Source of the DNA: Areca catechu
Lineage: Eukaryota; Streptophyta; Magnoliopsida; Arecales; Arecaceae
Assembly (NCBI GenBank): GCA_021397845.1
Contig: CM038052.1
Span: 44,972,949 to 45,036,948, forward strand
DNA length: 64,000 bases
Direction of reading: 5' to 3'
Shown here piece after piece: positions 1 to 10,323 of this stretch. Every line of letters starts with the position of its first letter. The stretch's first letter is position 1. A program made the translations under genes and the position numbers. A model generated the notes under the pieces. It did not search any database. It was not told the origin of the DNA and worked only from the letters and a program-made list of their open reading frames with translations.

Positions 1-1459
1 TAGTATGAGCCCAATTTTTATACAAGAGAGGAGGTCACCCTACTTTGGAGTTCCACCAAGCCACATCTAGGAGTTAGAGGCCACTACATTAGATTATTGG
101 ATTTTGTGTGACACCACACGATCCAAGATGCCTTCTGAAGACCCTGATTCCTTCCAGATGCCCTCCAGATGCCCGTATTCCCTTCCAGATGCCAGAGTAT
201 ATTCTTAGACCAGGGAATCCATGATTCTAGAGGTCCACCTGCATCCTAGCCCAAAGAAATCAAGCCCAGGTGCCAAGCCCAAGCCCCTAAGAAGCAAGAT
301 ACCAAGGAATATTCCTGCTACCAGGCTACCAGGCCACCCCAGCTTCTAGAGGCCCAAGCCCATGCACCCAAGCCCCTTTGGGCTGGCCCCTTGCTGCCCC
401 TAGAAGCCCAACATGCCCTCCTAGGCATCCTTTGAGGGTTGACCAAGTCAAAGCTCAAAGGGAGATGTCCTTAAGTGAGAAGGAGAAGACTAGTCTAACC
501 TAGTTAGGATTCCTAGTTCTTTTAAGCTTTATAATTCTAACCTAGCTAGGAAAGAACATGTAAACTAACTAGAAAAATGCTTGTTAACCTAAGTGTAACC
601 CTAGTTAGAGAGGGCATAGGAACTCTATAAATACCCCACCCCTCTCCCTCTTGTAATTATCTTTTTCTTATGAATAAACCTTGCTGAAATTTTGATTAAG
701 TACCTTGTGTTTGAGTTTTGGTTCTTCCTTTGAGTGCTCTCCTTGTGTTCCTGGATTGAAGCCCTGTTGCCCTAGCACACCCTTGCATCCCTGGAGATCA
801 GCCATGCCCAAGGAACAAAAGCCCTTGCTGCCGTCCAAGCCCAGGAGCTTCTTCTTCTTTGGCTGTCATCTTCTAACCCTAATCCCAATCCCTTTCAAGC
901 CATAGTTCCTTTTCTTATTTTTTAATTACTACTTTGATTAACCCTAATGCTTGTAGGATCCCCGAGGTGCTTCTCCTCCCCTGAGGAGGCCTTCTTTGCT
1001 TCCAGGACTACCCAGATCTACCATTAGATTCAAGGAAACTGAGGCTTCTTCTTCCAGGCTTCGATCAGAGTGTGAGTGATCCCTTCTGTTGCTGAAATTT
1101 AATCTCTGACTAGTAAGAAACCTTCCCTTTTCTGATTATCTCATTTTGATGAAGATAAACTATCCTAAACCAGGGGTTTCTCAACTCTCAAGTCCTGGCT
1201 ATTCCATTAGTTTGCATGAGTTTGCCTGCGACCCGATGATTTTTTCACTGCTAGTCTTTCCACTAGTTCTTACTTTATTTTGAGAATCTAGCCTGCAAAT
1301 AAAATTATAAAAATCACAAAAAAAACTATTTTACAATTTTCCATGCATGTTTAGTAGTCTTAGAGTTGTCCCACATTAGTTTCGTATTAGAGCAGGTTTA
1401 GGATAGTTTTTGCCTACCTTGCATTCACAAACCCTAATGTCGGCATCCTATCCACTGCA
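1..1459 (+). repeat. N1 5' LTR (left part outside window)
   Basis: Base 1 onward matches the 3' LTR from about 5164 onward, and the two copies stay alignable to about 1200/6342. The right end is placed at CA 1458-1459 because the next bases resemble the primer site seen after the other family LTRs (TTTGGTRTC...). That end is inferred, since the 3' copy is truncated before it. The LTR holds a TATA box and an AATAAA signal (673-678). Confidence 0.65.
626..633 (+). promoter_or_regulatory. N1 LTR TATA box
   Basis: TATAAATA in the 5' LTR, about 45 bases before an AATAAA signal. The 3' LTR has the matching position mutated to TAAAAATA (about 5765-5772). A TATA box shortly before a poly(A) signal is the usual U3-R layout. 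Confidence 0.55.
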
Positions 1460-2519
1460 TTTGGTGTCTAGGTTTCATCTGATTTTGGCATCTTAAACAT
1501 TTCATTTTTCTATAAAATTTGTACTCCATGTTCTTTGTTCTGTTCTAATAATTATCAAAATTTTTAATTAATTTTACTGAAAACCTAAATTTGTAAAATT
1601 TGGCATATTAGAAACCATAGCAAAATCCTGATAATCTCTATAGCAGTCCAAAAAACCCTAGGTTTGCATCATCATATGAATTTTCTTCTACATGAAATTT
1701 GGTAAGTTTTATCATAACCGTTCATCCTCTGTTTCAGATTTTTTTTGATTTTTTTATGCATCGGGATCTATGTCAAATTCTGCAACATCTGAACTCTAAT
1801 TTTTTTGATTTCTGCTATTTTTGCATACTTAACTCAACCTAACCTAATCAACTTCCAAACCCCCAATCCCAAGCCAAACCTTGTTTGCTAACACTAGTTA
1901 ACTTGAATTTAATTTGTCATAGCATAAAATAATTAAAAAAATATTTTATTTTCTGATTGTTTTAGATTGCATCAGGGCCATCGATTGCCATCATTATTAA
2001 CCTTATCTTTAGGGCAACTCACTATCTCAGATCAGGGCAGGATTTCATCACTTGTCCTAGGCCCAAAACAACCATCATCATACTAACCAAAGCCTAATTA
2101 AAATCAATTAGACCTAATTTGCCCTAATGGGCTAGGAGACATTAACAGGTTGGGTCCGAGTTGTGTGGGCCAACTGTGCATTTAATCCTTTAGCTATTAC
2201 TGAAAGCTGGTGTCTAAGGCTGGGGATCTAGAGTCAAACAACCTAAATGGTGTTGTGGTTTTTAATTGGATCCCTATGAAAGCAGGGGGGGCCTCCCACA
2301 CTCTCACCTCTTACCTGGCCAGTGGAAGGATTATCTATTGGGTTAGGTGTAAGTTGAGCCGACCCACCCAGTTTCTGGCTCTAGGTCTAGGAAACCCTAG
2401 ATTAGGCTAACCTGTTTTGCATGCTTGACTGCACCACATCACTTTGTTTGTTTGTTTGATTGATTGTTTGCATTAGGATAGGAACCCAATGCCAATAGAC
2501 TTAATCCAACCCAACTAGT
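1460..2519 (+). other. N1 leader with degenerate primer-binding site
   Basis: The primer site from 1462 (TGGTGTCTAGG) is a decayed version of the tRNA-iMet site TGGTATCAGAGC found intact in N2, A1 and A2. Most of the leader is AT-rich and noncoding. A block at 2103-2145 is shared with the leaders of the other four gypsy elements and contains the hairpin GCCCTAATGGGC (2121-2132). The N-terminal coiled-coil part of gag present in N2/N3 is not recognisable here. Confidence 0.5.
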
Positions 2520-3200
2520 GTGACCATGGAGTCCAACCCTAGGAGAGCCCGAAAATTTGACCCATATAGGGAGCCCAACCCTAGGAGAACCCAATACTCT
2601 GACCCTTACCATAAGTCCAACTACAGGAAGCCCAATTATCAAGTACCCACCTTCAGTGGCACCTCAAATCTTAAGGATTACAAAGAGTGGGAAAAAGACA
2701 TGGAACAATATCTTGAATGGTATGGCTTGAGTAATGAAAGGAAGTGTGAATTTGCCAAACTCGGGTTAATTGACCTTACTAGGATATACTGGGGAGACGT
2801 AGAGAACCTAATCAGACTATGATACGAAGCACCCATAGATACCTGGATGGCCATGAAGCTGAGACTTAAAAACCTATATGTTCCCCTATACTATCGATAG
2901 TGCCTTCTAGACCAATGGAATAGGTTATATCAAGGAAATAGGTCTGTGTCAGAGCATATAGCCCAATTTAAAGAATGTGCCCTTAGGTGTTGCCTAGACG
3001 AACCTGAATCAGTGACCTTATCCAGGTTTGAGACTGGCCTTCATGAAGACATCCAGTGGGAACTATCTCATTAGTAAATTCAGAACTTAGAGTAAGCCTA
3101 TAACATAGCTTTGGAATTCAAGTCAACCCTTAGGACTGAACCCATCACCTATGAACCCATAACCCTTAGCTAGCCTGAACCCCATTGGATCAACACCCCA
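2520..3200 (+). pseudogene. N1 gag remnant
   Basis: The frame starts inside the arginine/proline repeat zone (NPRRTQYSDPY type) and continues into a Ty3/gypsy capsid-like domain: a short FSGTSNLKDYKEWEKDM segment, then WGDVENLI, the region around LLDQWNRLYQGNRSVSEHI and the LSRFETGLHEDI motif. Stops interrupt it, for example after 2820 and near 3074. No CCHC zinc knuckle follows, unlike A1 and A2. It shares its reading frame with the linker and the C-terminal part downstream. Confidence 0.7.
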
Positions 3201-4080
3201 GACCCTAACCGGTTTTCCTTTAGCCAAACCCCTACTACTACCCCATTGGTTCACCAAGATGACCTAGAAGAAGAAATATATGAGGCTGACCCAAGTTTAG
3301 TGGAGGAGTATGAAGATGATGAGTCTATCATAGATCTAGAGGAAGAAATACCTATAGAAGACCCAGAAGTAGTTGACTATAACCAAACCCCAATAGAAAC
3401 CAACCCATAATTAGTTGAGTCTGAAGTCCAACTCATTTCAACCATAGAATCCAATCTAGAAACCCTCAAGGCCCTAATTAAACAATGGACCCAGAAAAAT
3501 ATCCAATTCCAAACCCAGTTTACCCAATCCACCACCCAAACCAACCAATTGACCCAAACCAACAACCAAGTAACCAATAAATTGGACAAGGTAGAAGACC
3601 ACCCAATAATAGTTGACCCTGACCATACCCCAGTAGGACCTGACTTAGAATTAGCTAACCCTAGCCATACCCAGATAGTAACCGATATAGAGTTAGCTGA
3701 CCCTGTAGTGGAAGAACCCTTAAAGGAAGAAGACCATGAGGAACCCAATCCTACTATTAGAGTTTTACCTGAGGAGCCACTAGAAAAAAGCCCAATTAGA
3801 GAGCCCAGTCCTTTGATTTATGAGCTAGAAAAGTTTATTAAGGACTTGACCTCTTTGAATTAGTACCCTCAGGATGAAGTCACCTCTTTGATTCCACTTG
3901 ATCTCTTTCATGAAATTAGTGACCCATTCTTCCATAAGGAAAACCCTTTAGATAGACATCAACCCCATAAGATCAACCTCATTAGTCTAGGACTAATTCC
4001 TGATACCCCTTCTTGCATCCTATTCTACCCGATTAACCCCGAACCCTTTTCTTATTCCTTATCCAATTAAACTAATCCTA
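3201..4080 (+). pseudogene. N1 acidic linker between gag and integrase remnant
   Basis: Same frame as gag, with few stops. It begins with the EEEIYEADPSLVEEYE block that A1/A2 have just before protease, then diverges. What follows is Gln/Thr-rich (TQSTTQTNQLTQTNNQV), then Glu/Pro-rich, ending with a segment around LEKFIKDLTSLN and HKINLISLGLIPDTPS. N2 and N3 have recognisable homologues of this tail. I know no domain for it. It occupies the place where protease through integrase should be. Confidence 0.55.
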
Positions 4081-4140
4081 AATCCACTTTATTTTCTATC
4101 CTTTTATGAAACTTTTCATATATTTTTAACCCTTAGATTG

Positions 4141-4981
4141 CATTTCATAGAGGTTTTCATACTGCATTCATTCATCGAGTCTGTCATGTTTGCTTCCTAC
4201 TTCTGGAAGACCCTCTGGCATCTACTAAAAGTTCATGTCACATTTTTATGTGCATGTTATGATAGGATCAAACCTAAAGAGTTTATAGTCTGCTAGGTTT
4301 TATCCCTTAGAGTCCAATAAAATTTTCTTTGATAGGAAAGTCTTGTTGAGTTTATTAGGTGTTAGTTGAGTCTAATAGATCCATAGCCTCGAATCATCTG
4401 TCCACACCTACACTAGCCTCTTCACAGCATCTGCATCTGGAAATTAGTCAAGAGTTGAACATAAGTAATGAACTAAATAATAACTTGGCTAATTCTCAAA
4501 GGAAAGATAAAGAATTTTTTGCAGAGGATTCTGTAATTGCAAAGGAAATTTTGGCTCGCGAAGCTGGCCCATCCAAAATAATGAAGAGTAATGGACCCAA
4601 TGCTTATGTGCCTGAGATTTCACCTGATTTAGGTATTAGCTCCACCTTCATCATCTCAAATCTTATAGAGTCTAGGGAGCCAGCAGTGATACCCAGTAAG
4701 CCCTTTGAGCCACTCCATTTCTTTGTGAGTGAACCCACCCTAGAGCGACCACATATAATTTGGTCTTTTAGTGAAGAAAAGATTAAGAGAATCCTGGATG
4801 ATCAGGCCATATGTACCCGGAATAGAGGCTATCAGAGGTATTTGGTCCGGTGGTAAGGTTGGCCAGAATCTGAGGACTCATGGATCACCCATGAGGATCT
4901 GTAGCGCCTCAACCCAGCCTACTCTAGTACTATGAGAGCCAAGTTATCCCACACTCGATGGGATCGAGTTCCTCCCACCCT
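4141..4981 (+). pseudogene. N1 integrase remnant with chromodomain
   Basis: A short piece of integrase core is visible at about 4192-4218 (ASYFWKTLW, compare SYFWKTLW in A1), in a shifted frame. From 4359 the C-terminal part follows: a GPF-like module (NAYVPEISPDLGISSTF) and a chromodomain with ILDDQAICTRNRGYQRYLVRW, broken by a stop at 4855. In the family, integrase inserts DNA and the chromodomain reads chromatin marks to guide the site. Here only the targeting tail remains; the catalytic D,D,E set is not present. Confidence 0.7.
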
Positions 4982-4989
4982 AGGAGAAT

Positions 4990-6342
4990 TGTTGGGTGCA
5001 CCAGGATTAGACACAGATTACTGGGTCCTATTTGGTTTACCTAGCCATGTGTCAAAGTTTTGTAATCAATTAGGATTGAGTCCAGTAATAAGTTGAGGTT
5101 AGTTGATTTGTCTCAACCTTCAACCTAGTCAGTATTTTGAGTCATGTACATCAATTATGAGTCCAGTATGAGCCCAATTTTTGTACAAGAGAGGAGGTCA
5201 CCCTACTTTGGAGTTCCACCAAGCCACATCGAGGAGTTAGAGGCCACTACATCAGATTTTTTGATTTTGTGTGACACCACAAGATCCAAGATGCCTTCCG
5301 GAGATCTTGATTCCTTCTAGATGCCCATATTCCCTTTCAGATGCTAGAATATATTCCTAGACTAGGGCATCCATGATTTTAGAGGTTCACCTATATCCTA
5401 GCCGAAAGAAATCAAGCCCAAGCCCTTAAGAAGTAAGATACTAGGAAATATTCTTGCTACCAGGCTACTAGGCCACCCCAGCTTCTAGAGGCCCAAGCCC
5501 ATGCATCCAAGCCCCTTTGGACCAGCCCCTTGCTGCCCCTAGAACCCCAACACGTTCTTTTAGGCATCCTTGGAGGGTTGACCAAGTCAGAGCTCAAAGG
5601 GAGATGTCCTTAAGTGAGAAGGAGAAGACTAGTCTAACATAGTTAGGATTCCTAGTTCTTTTAAGCTTTGTAATTCTAACCTAGCTAAGAAATGACATGT
5701 AATCTAACTAGGAAAATGCTTGTTAACCTAAGTATAACCTTAGTTAGAGAGGGCATGGGAACTCTAAAAATACCCCACCCCTCCTCTTCTTGTAATCATC
5801 TCTTTCTTATGAATAAACCTTGCTGAAATTTTGATTAAGTACCTTATGTTTGAGTTTTGGTTCTTCCTTTGAGTGCTTTCCTTGTGTTCTTGGATTGAAA
5901 CCCTGCTACCCTAGCACCCCCTTGCATCCCTGGAGATTAGCCATGCCCAAGGAACAGAAGCCCTTGCTGCCATCCAAGCCCAGGAGATTCTTCTTCCCCG
6001 GTTGCCATCTTCTAACCCTAATCCCGATCCCTTTCAAGCCATAGTGCCTTTTCTTATTTTTTTAATTGCTGCTTTGATTAACCCTGACACTTGCAGGATC
6101 CTCGAGGTGCTTCCCCTTTCCTGTTGAGGCCTTCTTTGCTTCCAGGATTACCTAGATCAGCCATAATGTTCAAGGGAATCGAGGCTTCTTCTTCCAGGCT
6201 CCGATCAGAGTGTGAATGATCACTTCTGTTGCTGAAATTTAATCTCTGGCTGGTAAAAAACCTTTCCTTATTTGATTATCTAATTTTGATGAAGATAAAC
6301 TATCTTAAACCGAGAGTTTCTCAACTCTTGGGTCCTGGCTAA
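4990..6342 (+). repeat. N1 3' LTR, truncated
   Basis: Starts TGTTGGGTGCACC right after a purine-rich tract (TAGGAGAAT, 4981-4989), the same junction as in N2, N3, A1 and A2. A hairpin-like TCGATGGGATCGA lies just upstream (about 4957-4969), a variant of the family's palindrome. It matches the 5' copy until about 6342 and then stops, with roughly 250 expected bases missing. Confidence 0.7.
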
Positions 6343-6441
6343 AAAAATATTTTCATTAATTGAATAATTTTTCTATATCCTATGAGGCTCTTGATAGGCC
6401 GGGAAGCTTTCCAAAATCTAAGTTGCAAAGGAAAGGAAACT

Positions 6442-8020
6442 TCAAGCCTTTCTCGTTAGCTCCTTCCCTAGCTGGCGGGTGACTCCTTCTGATGATGGTG
6501 GTGGGTCTCGAGTGGCAGCAGCTCTGGCTTCGACCATGACCACCTCCGGCTCCACCTCTAGATCCGTCTCCATGGTAGCTTGGACGGGGATGGGCAGCAT
6601 GGGGAGAATGTCTTCCAACCCCTTCAGTCCAAGGAGATGGATGGCCTTGCCATGAAAATCAATGAACCCCTGGTGGTAGGAGTCTAACACCACCTCGATG
6701 ACCTCATCCTTGAAGGCTTCAGATGCCTTGAACTTGGGGACGACCTCGATAGCTTCCTTCTTGGCCATCTCCATCAGTGTAATGGTCGTCGTGGCCTTCT
6801 CCAAGGCGGTCATGATCTTGGCCGCTTCCTCATCGAGCTGCACCTGGGGGCTCTACGCTCTCCCTTCCAAGCGAGCTACCTCTGCGATGGAGGTAGCTAA
6901 CTTTTCAACCTTGTAGAGGCTCTCCCCTTCTCTTTCTTCATGGCCTGCTCGAGCTTGGTGGATTTCTTCTTCAAGCCGGTCACCTTGGCCTCGGTGTCGG
7001 CTAGCCAATCTTGGAGGACCTTCATTCAGCCCTCTAGTTCTTGAACCTGGCCAGCCTGGGCCCGGGCCTTATACCTCTCCTTCCAGAGGTAGGAATCCCT
7101 CTTCATCAGCCCTAGGTAGGAGTCCTTGAGGAGATAAACATCGAGGGCCACCTGCATGAAGAATGGCAGTTAGTGCCTTTGTAGATAAGAAAAAGAAAGT
7201 GAAGCAACCAAGAAGGTGACTTACCTAGAAGAGCTGGGGGAACACCCTGATGAAGACATCCACCACTGGCAGGTTGACCTTCTCCTGGTGGTCTAGTGGT
7301 TGGGCAAGAGTGGTCAACACATCCTCGGCTAGCTTCCATCCTTCGTCAGCCTGGCATCCTGGGGCATGACGATGGGTATTTTCTTTGACCTCACCCTCGG
7401 CATCTCAAACGGCTCCAAGGGCTCTGGGGTAGTGGCCGGTTGAGACCCAATGGTGGCAGACTAGTCGATAGTAGGTCCATCCCTGGACGATGGTGCCGAG
7501 CTCCTTATGGCGGCCTCTCTCACCACCTTCTCCACCTTCGACTGTGGTGGAGCTTCGATTCTCGCAGGGGCCGCAAGAGGTGCTAGCACGGCCCCCTTTG
7601 TTGATTGAGCCTCCCTCTAGGGCTCGCGAGCTGGAGGACAAAATGTCGGCCCAAGCATGGCTGGTGTAGTGGGAGGCCCCCTCCTAGCGGTCTCACTAGT
7701 GGGCTTCCATCCCAGCTCCTCCTGGGATTTCTTCGTAGGTTCTCCTTCGGGCCCTACGAAGGTAGCCCTCTTTCTAGAAAGTTTTGGAGATCATCCATTG
7801 AGAACCTCATCTCTATGAAATGCAAGAAAGACTGGTCAGCCACTCATCAAAAGTGGATATCAAACTTAAAAGAAAAGGAGGAAGCCTGGTATCAAGCCTT
7901 ACCTTGAGGTGGGGCCTGGCTAACTCCGGTATCGACAAGGTTCTACTCAGTCAGCAAATACCAAAGGGCTGGAACCTCGGAAGTGATGAGCTGGTAGAAT
8001 ATCTTTTTATCGATCAGCTC
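6442..8020 (-). pseudogene. Intron-containing transposon-type gene, coiled-coil, broken
   Basis: I do not recognise the family. On the minus strand three exons can be read: 8020-7903, 7811-7225 and 7151-6442. Intron 1 (7902-7812) starts GTAAGG and ends CATAGAG; intron 2 (7224-7152) starts GTAAGT and ends CATGCAG. Joining them keeps the reading frame. Exon 2 is rich in Ala/Pro/Glu; exon 3 is a coiled coil (LADTEAKVTGLKKKSTKLEQ) followed by KFKASEAFKDEV and SYHQGFIDF segments. Stops and frameshifts (about 7036, 6920, 7225) show it is dead. The 5' part is cut off by S1 at 8021. Bases 6343-6441 are AT-rich with nothing recognised. Host gene versus transposon-carried gene cannot be told from the sequence. 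Confidence 0.5.
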
Positions 8021-9368
8021 TGTTGCCCAGTAAGTAACCCAAGAGGGGGGTTGAATTGGGTTTCTAAAACTATTTGCAAGTATATGTGCAAATTCAATAA
8101 TCAATTCCAGTGCTAGTGAGATGTAAGTGTTGTGTGCTCTTAAAGAGTATGCAATAGAAATTTAAATGCAATGAAAGTAAAAGCAAGTAAAAAGGAAACA
8201 ATCAACCACAAACACAAGCAAGTATAGTGGTTCGGTGCTCTCCAAGGCACCTACATCCACTCTCCAAGGTCCACTCAGGAATTCACTATAATCACTCTCG
8301 ATTACAGCTGATTAGTTTTCCGGGCTCACTAATCAAAACCCCTTTTGGTTTTCACTAGGCTTCCCAAAAGAAACCTCTTGGTTTTCAAAGGCTAACCAAA
8401 AATCTTCTTGGTTTTGTTCTTCGGCTCACCAAAAACCTTGATACAACAAAGTAATAATGAAAGTAAGGAATATAATAGAGCTTTCTAAATAAAAGCTATT
8501 ATCTCTTTGAAGCTCGTTGAAGATGCTTGTCTTCAATTCGATGAAACCTCAATCAATGCTCAAAAGTGGTTGGACTTGTATGCTCTTGATTACTTTAAAT
8601 GCTTGGAGGCTTTCTTTGCTTGGAAGTAGTAGCTCTCAATGAATTTGAGCGAATGCACTTATTTTTCTTTCTCTTTCTTTTCCTCTATTCATTCTCTCTT
8701 TTTCTTTCTCTTTCTAGCCGTTACTGTTTCTAGAACTCCAAGTAGCGACACTTCAGGCTATGAGTCGACACTTAGGGTCGATACTTAATTTCCATGAGTT
8801 GATACCTAGTTCAAAATTTTACTTTGAAGCTCTTTGAAAATCTCAAGTGAGTCGACATTTCATCTTGAGTTGACACTTGAGGTGAGTCTTGAATTTCAGC
8901 ATGTTCTATAAGAAATCTGTCTCAGACTTTGAGTCGATCCTTGAGTCAACACTTAGGGTCGACACTTGTGAAGCATGAGTCACACTTGTGAAGCATGAGT
9001 CAACACTTCAAGCATGCCATCTAAAACTCTTTTCTACGTACCAGCTTGAGTCGACACTTGTACTGTCATGAGTCGACACTTGAACTATGAGTCGACACTT
9101 GCTGAAACTTTTCAAAATTTGACTGAAACTCTGCTGAATCTTCTTTGAACTTGACTCTTAAATCCTTTCAAGCAATTCTCAAATATTTAAGTCCATCAAT
9201 CATTAATGTTGCATTCATAGAAAGGGCTTCTTCAATCATTTGACAAGTAATTCATTTTAGCCAACTTGATGAGTATCTTTTTCTAATAGAAACACACTTT
9301 AAAGAACTGTCAGTACTCAATATACTTAAGTATTTTGTTAATCATCAAAATCAATAATGGAGTCAACA
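8021..9368 (-). repeat. S1 3' LTR
   Basis: On the plus strand it runs TGTTGCCCAG...GTCAACA, so in element sense it starts TGTTGAC and ends CAACA, with inverted TGTTG/CAACA ends. Length 1348. It shares the CCAAGAGGGGGGTTGAATTG end segment with S2, marking them as related. It holds a dense array of GAGTCGACACTTG-type motifs in U3 and a second zone of TTGGTTTT/GGCTCACCAA-type repeats nearer the 3' end (about 8300-8450). Confidence 0.8.
8743..9104 (-). repeat. S1 LTR motif array (GAGTCGACACTTG type)
   Basis: About 14 copies of a short motif around GAGTCGACACTT (plus-strand reading), with irregular spacing, for example at 8762, 8849, 8867, 8943, 8958, 9050, 9070 and 9089. The core GTCGAC is palindromic. 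It lies in U3. A related motif is reiterated in the LTR of S3, and four copies recur upstream of S1's own third ORF. Confidence 0.75.
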
Positions 9369-10323
9369 ATCTTTTCCTTTTTGATGATGACAAAACCTTT
9401 AAGTATACTTCATATAAAAATCTTAAAAGATTTTCAATGAGTATACAGCCTTGTGCAATATGTATCAGAGTAAAGAAAAAATAGAAGCTAGAGTCTAAAG
9501 TTAAGTTAATGAAAAATTAGGACTCTTTTGAATTGAATTAAAGCTATAAAAAAATATCAGAGCTAAAATTGCAAGTACCATGATACTCTAAATGTGTATC
9601 AGAGTTAAAACATACTTTAAAGATAAAAATTTTAGCATATAAACACAATGAGTGAAACCATCAGGAAAATCTTTGAACAAGAGATTAAAGAGTATAAATA
9701 CTCCCCCTCAAAAGGTGATTCAAAAAATTAATTTTTTAAGAGTTTTCATGAATTGAAAAAGAAATGATTTTCAAAGATTTTTTAAAGAAATTTCAGCTTA
9801 AGAAGAAATTTTTTTTCTTTTAGATTACTCCCCCTCACTCATTGCTTTTATCTTTATTAAATTTATGTTCCATGATACCATTTACCATTTTAGCATAATC
9901 TACCATTATCTTCTCACTTTTCATTATCTTATCTTCTTTTACTATCCCCCTTTTTCATTTTTCTCTTACTTATCTCTCACTTATCTCACACTTATCTCTC
10001 ACTTATCTCTCCCCCTTTTTGTCAACATTAAAAAGGTTGGAAGGATAAAACTAAGATGTAACAAAAGAGACTATAACAAATTTAAGAATCAGTGACAACA
10101 TCAGAAACTAAAAGAGATAATATTTATAAACAAGCATGGATATAATAATTTCATACATTGATAACAAATTTCATACATTGATACAAAATTTTATATATTG
10201 ATACAAGCATAGATGCACACAAGTAGTGCTGAAATATAAACTAACATAGAGACTATCCTAATGAGAACTCTCCTCATCAGAGGACCCAATCTCATTCGGT
10301 CCAGTATCTCTAGAAGGACGGGA
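9369..10323 (-). other. S1 3' untranslated region with multiple polypurine tracts
   Basis: The tract touching the LTR reads AAAAAGGAAAAGAT in sense. Further G-rich tracts (sense TGAGGGGGAG, AAAAAGGGGG and AAAAAGGGGGAG types) lie near 9701, 9829, 9946 and 10009-10020. A short tandem of GAGAGATAAGT-like units occupies about 9965-10012. The rest is AT-rich with no gene seen. Multiple tracts of this sequence are known from Sireviruses. Confidence 0.6.

Larger units (their letters stand above)
1..6342 (+). mobile_element. N1: non-autonomous Ty3/gypsy chromovirus derivative
   Basis: Order seen: partial 5' LTR, degenerate primer site, leader, gag remnant, acidic linker, integrase remnant with chromodomain, polypurine tract, 3' LTR. 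There is no protease, reverse transcriptase or RNase H. The left end is cut by the window and the 3' LTR appears to lose its last part at about 6342, where it stops matching the 5' copy. The same architecture occurs in N2 and N3, so the missing pol is a family trait and not private decay. The element is old: coding parts hold many stops. Inference: mobilised in trans by A1/A2-type relatives. Confidence 0.8.

Noticed and set aside
705..905. Short ORF in the N1 5' LTR, repeated at 5850-6044
   Set aside because: Sits in R/U5 of the LTR, downstream of AATAAA; recurrence is explained by the LTR pair.
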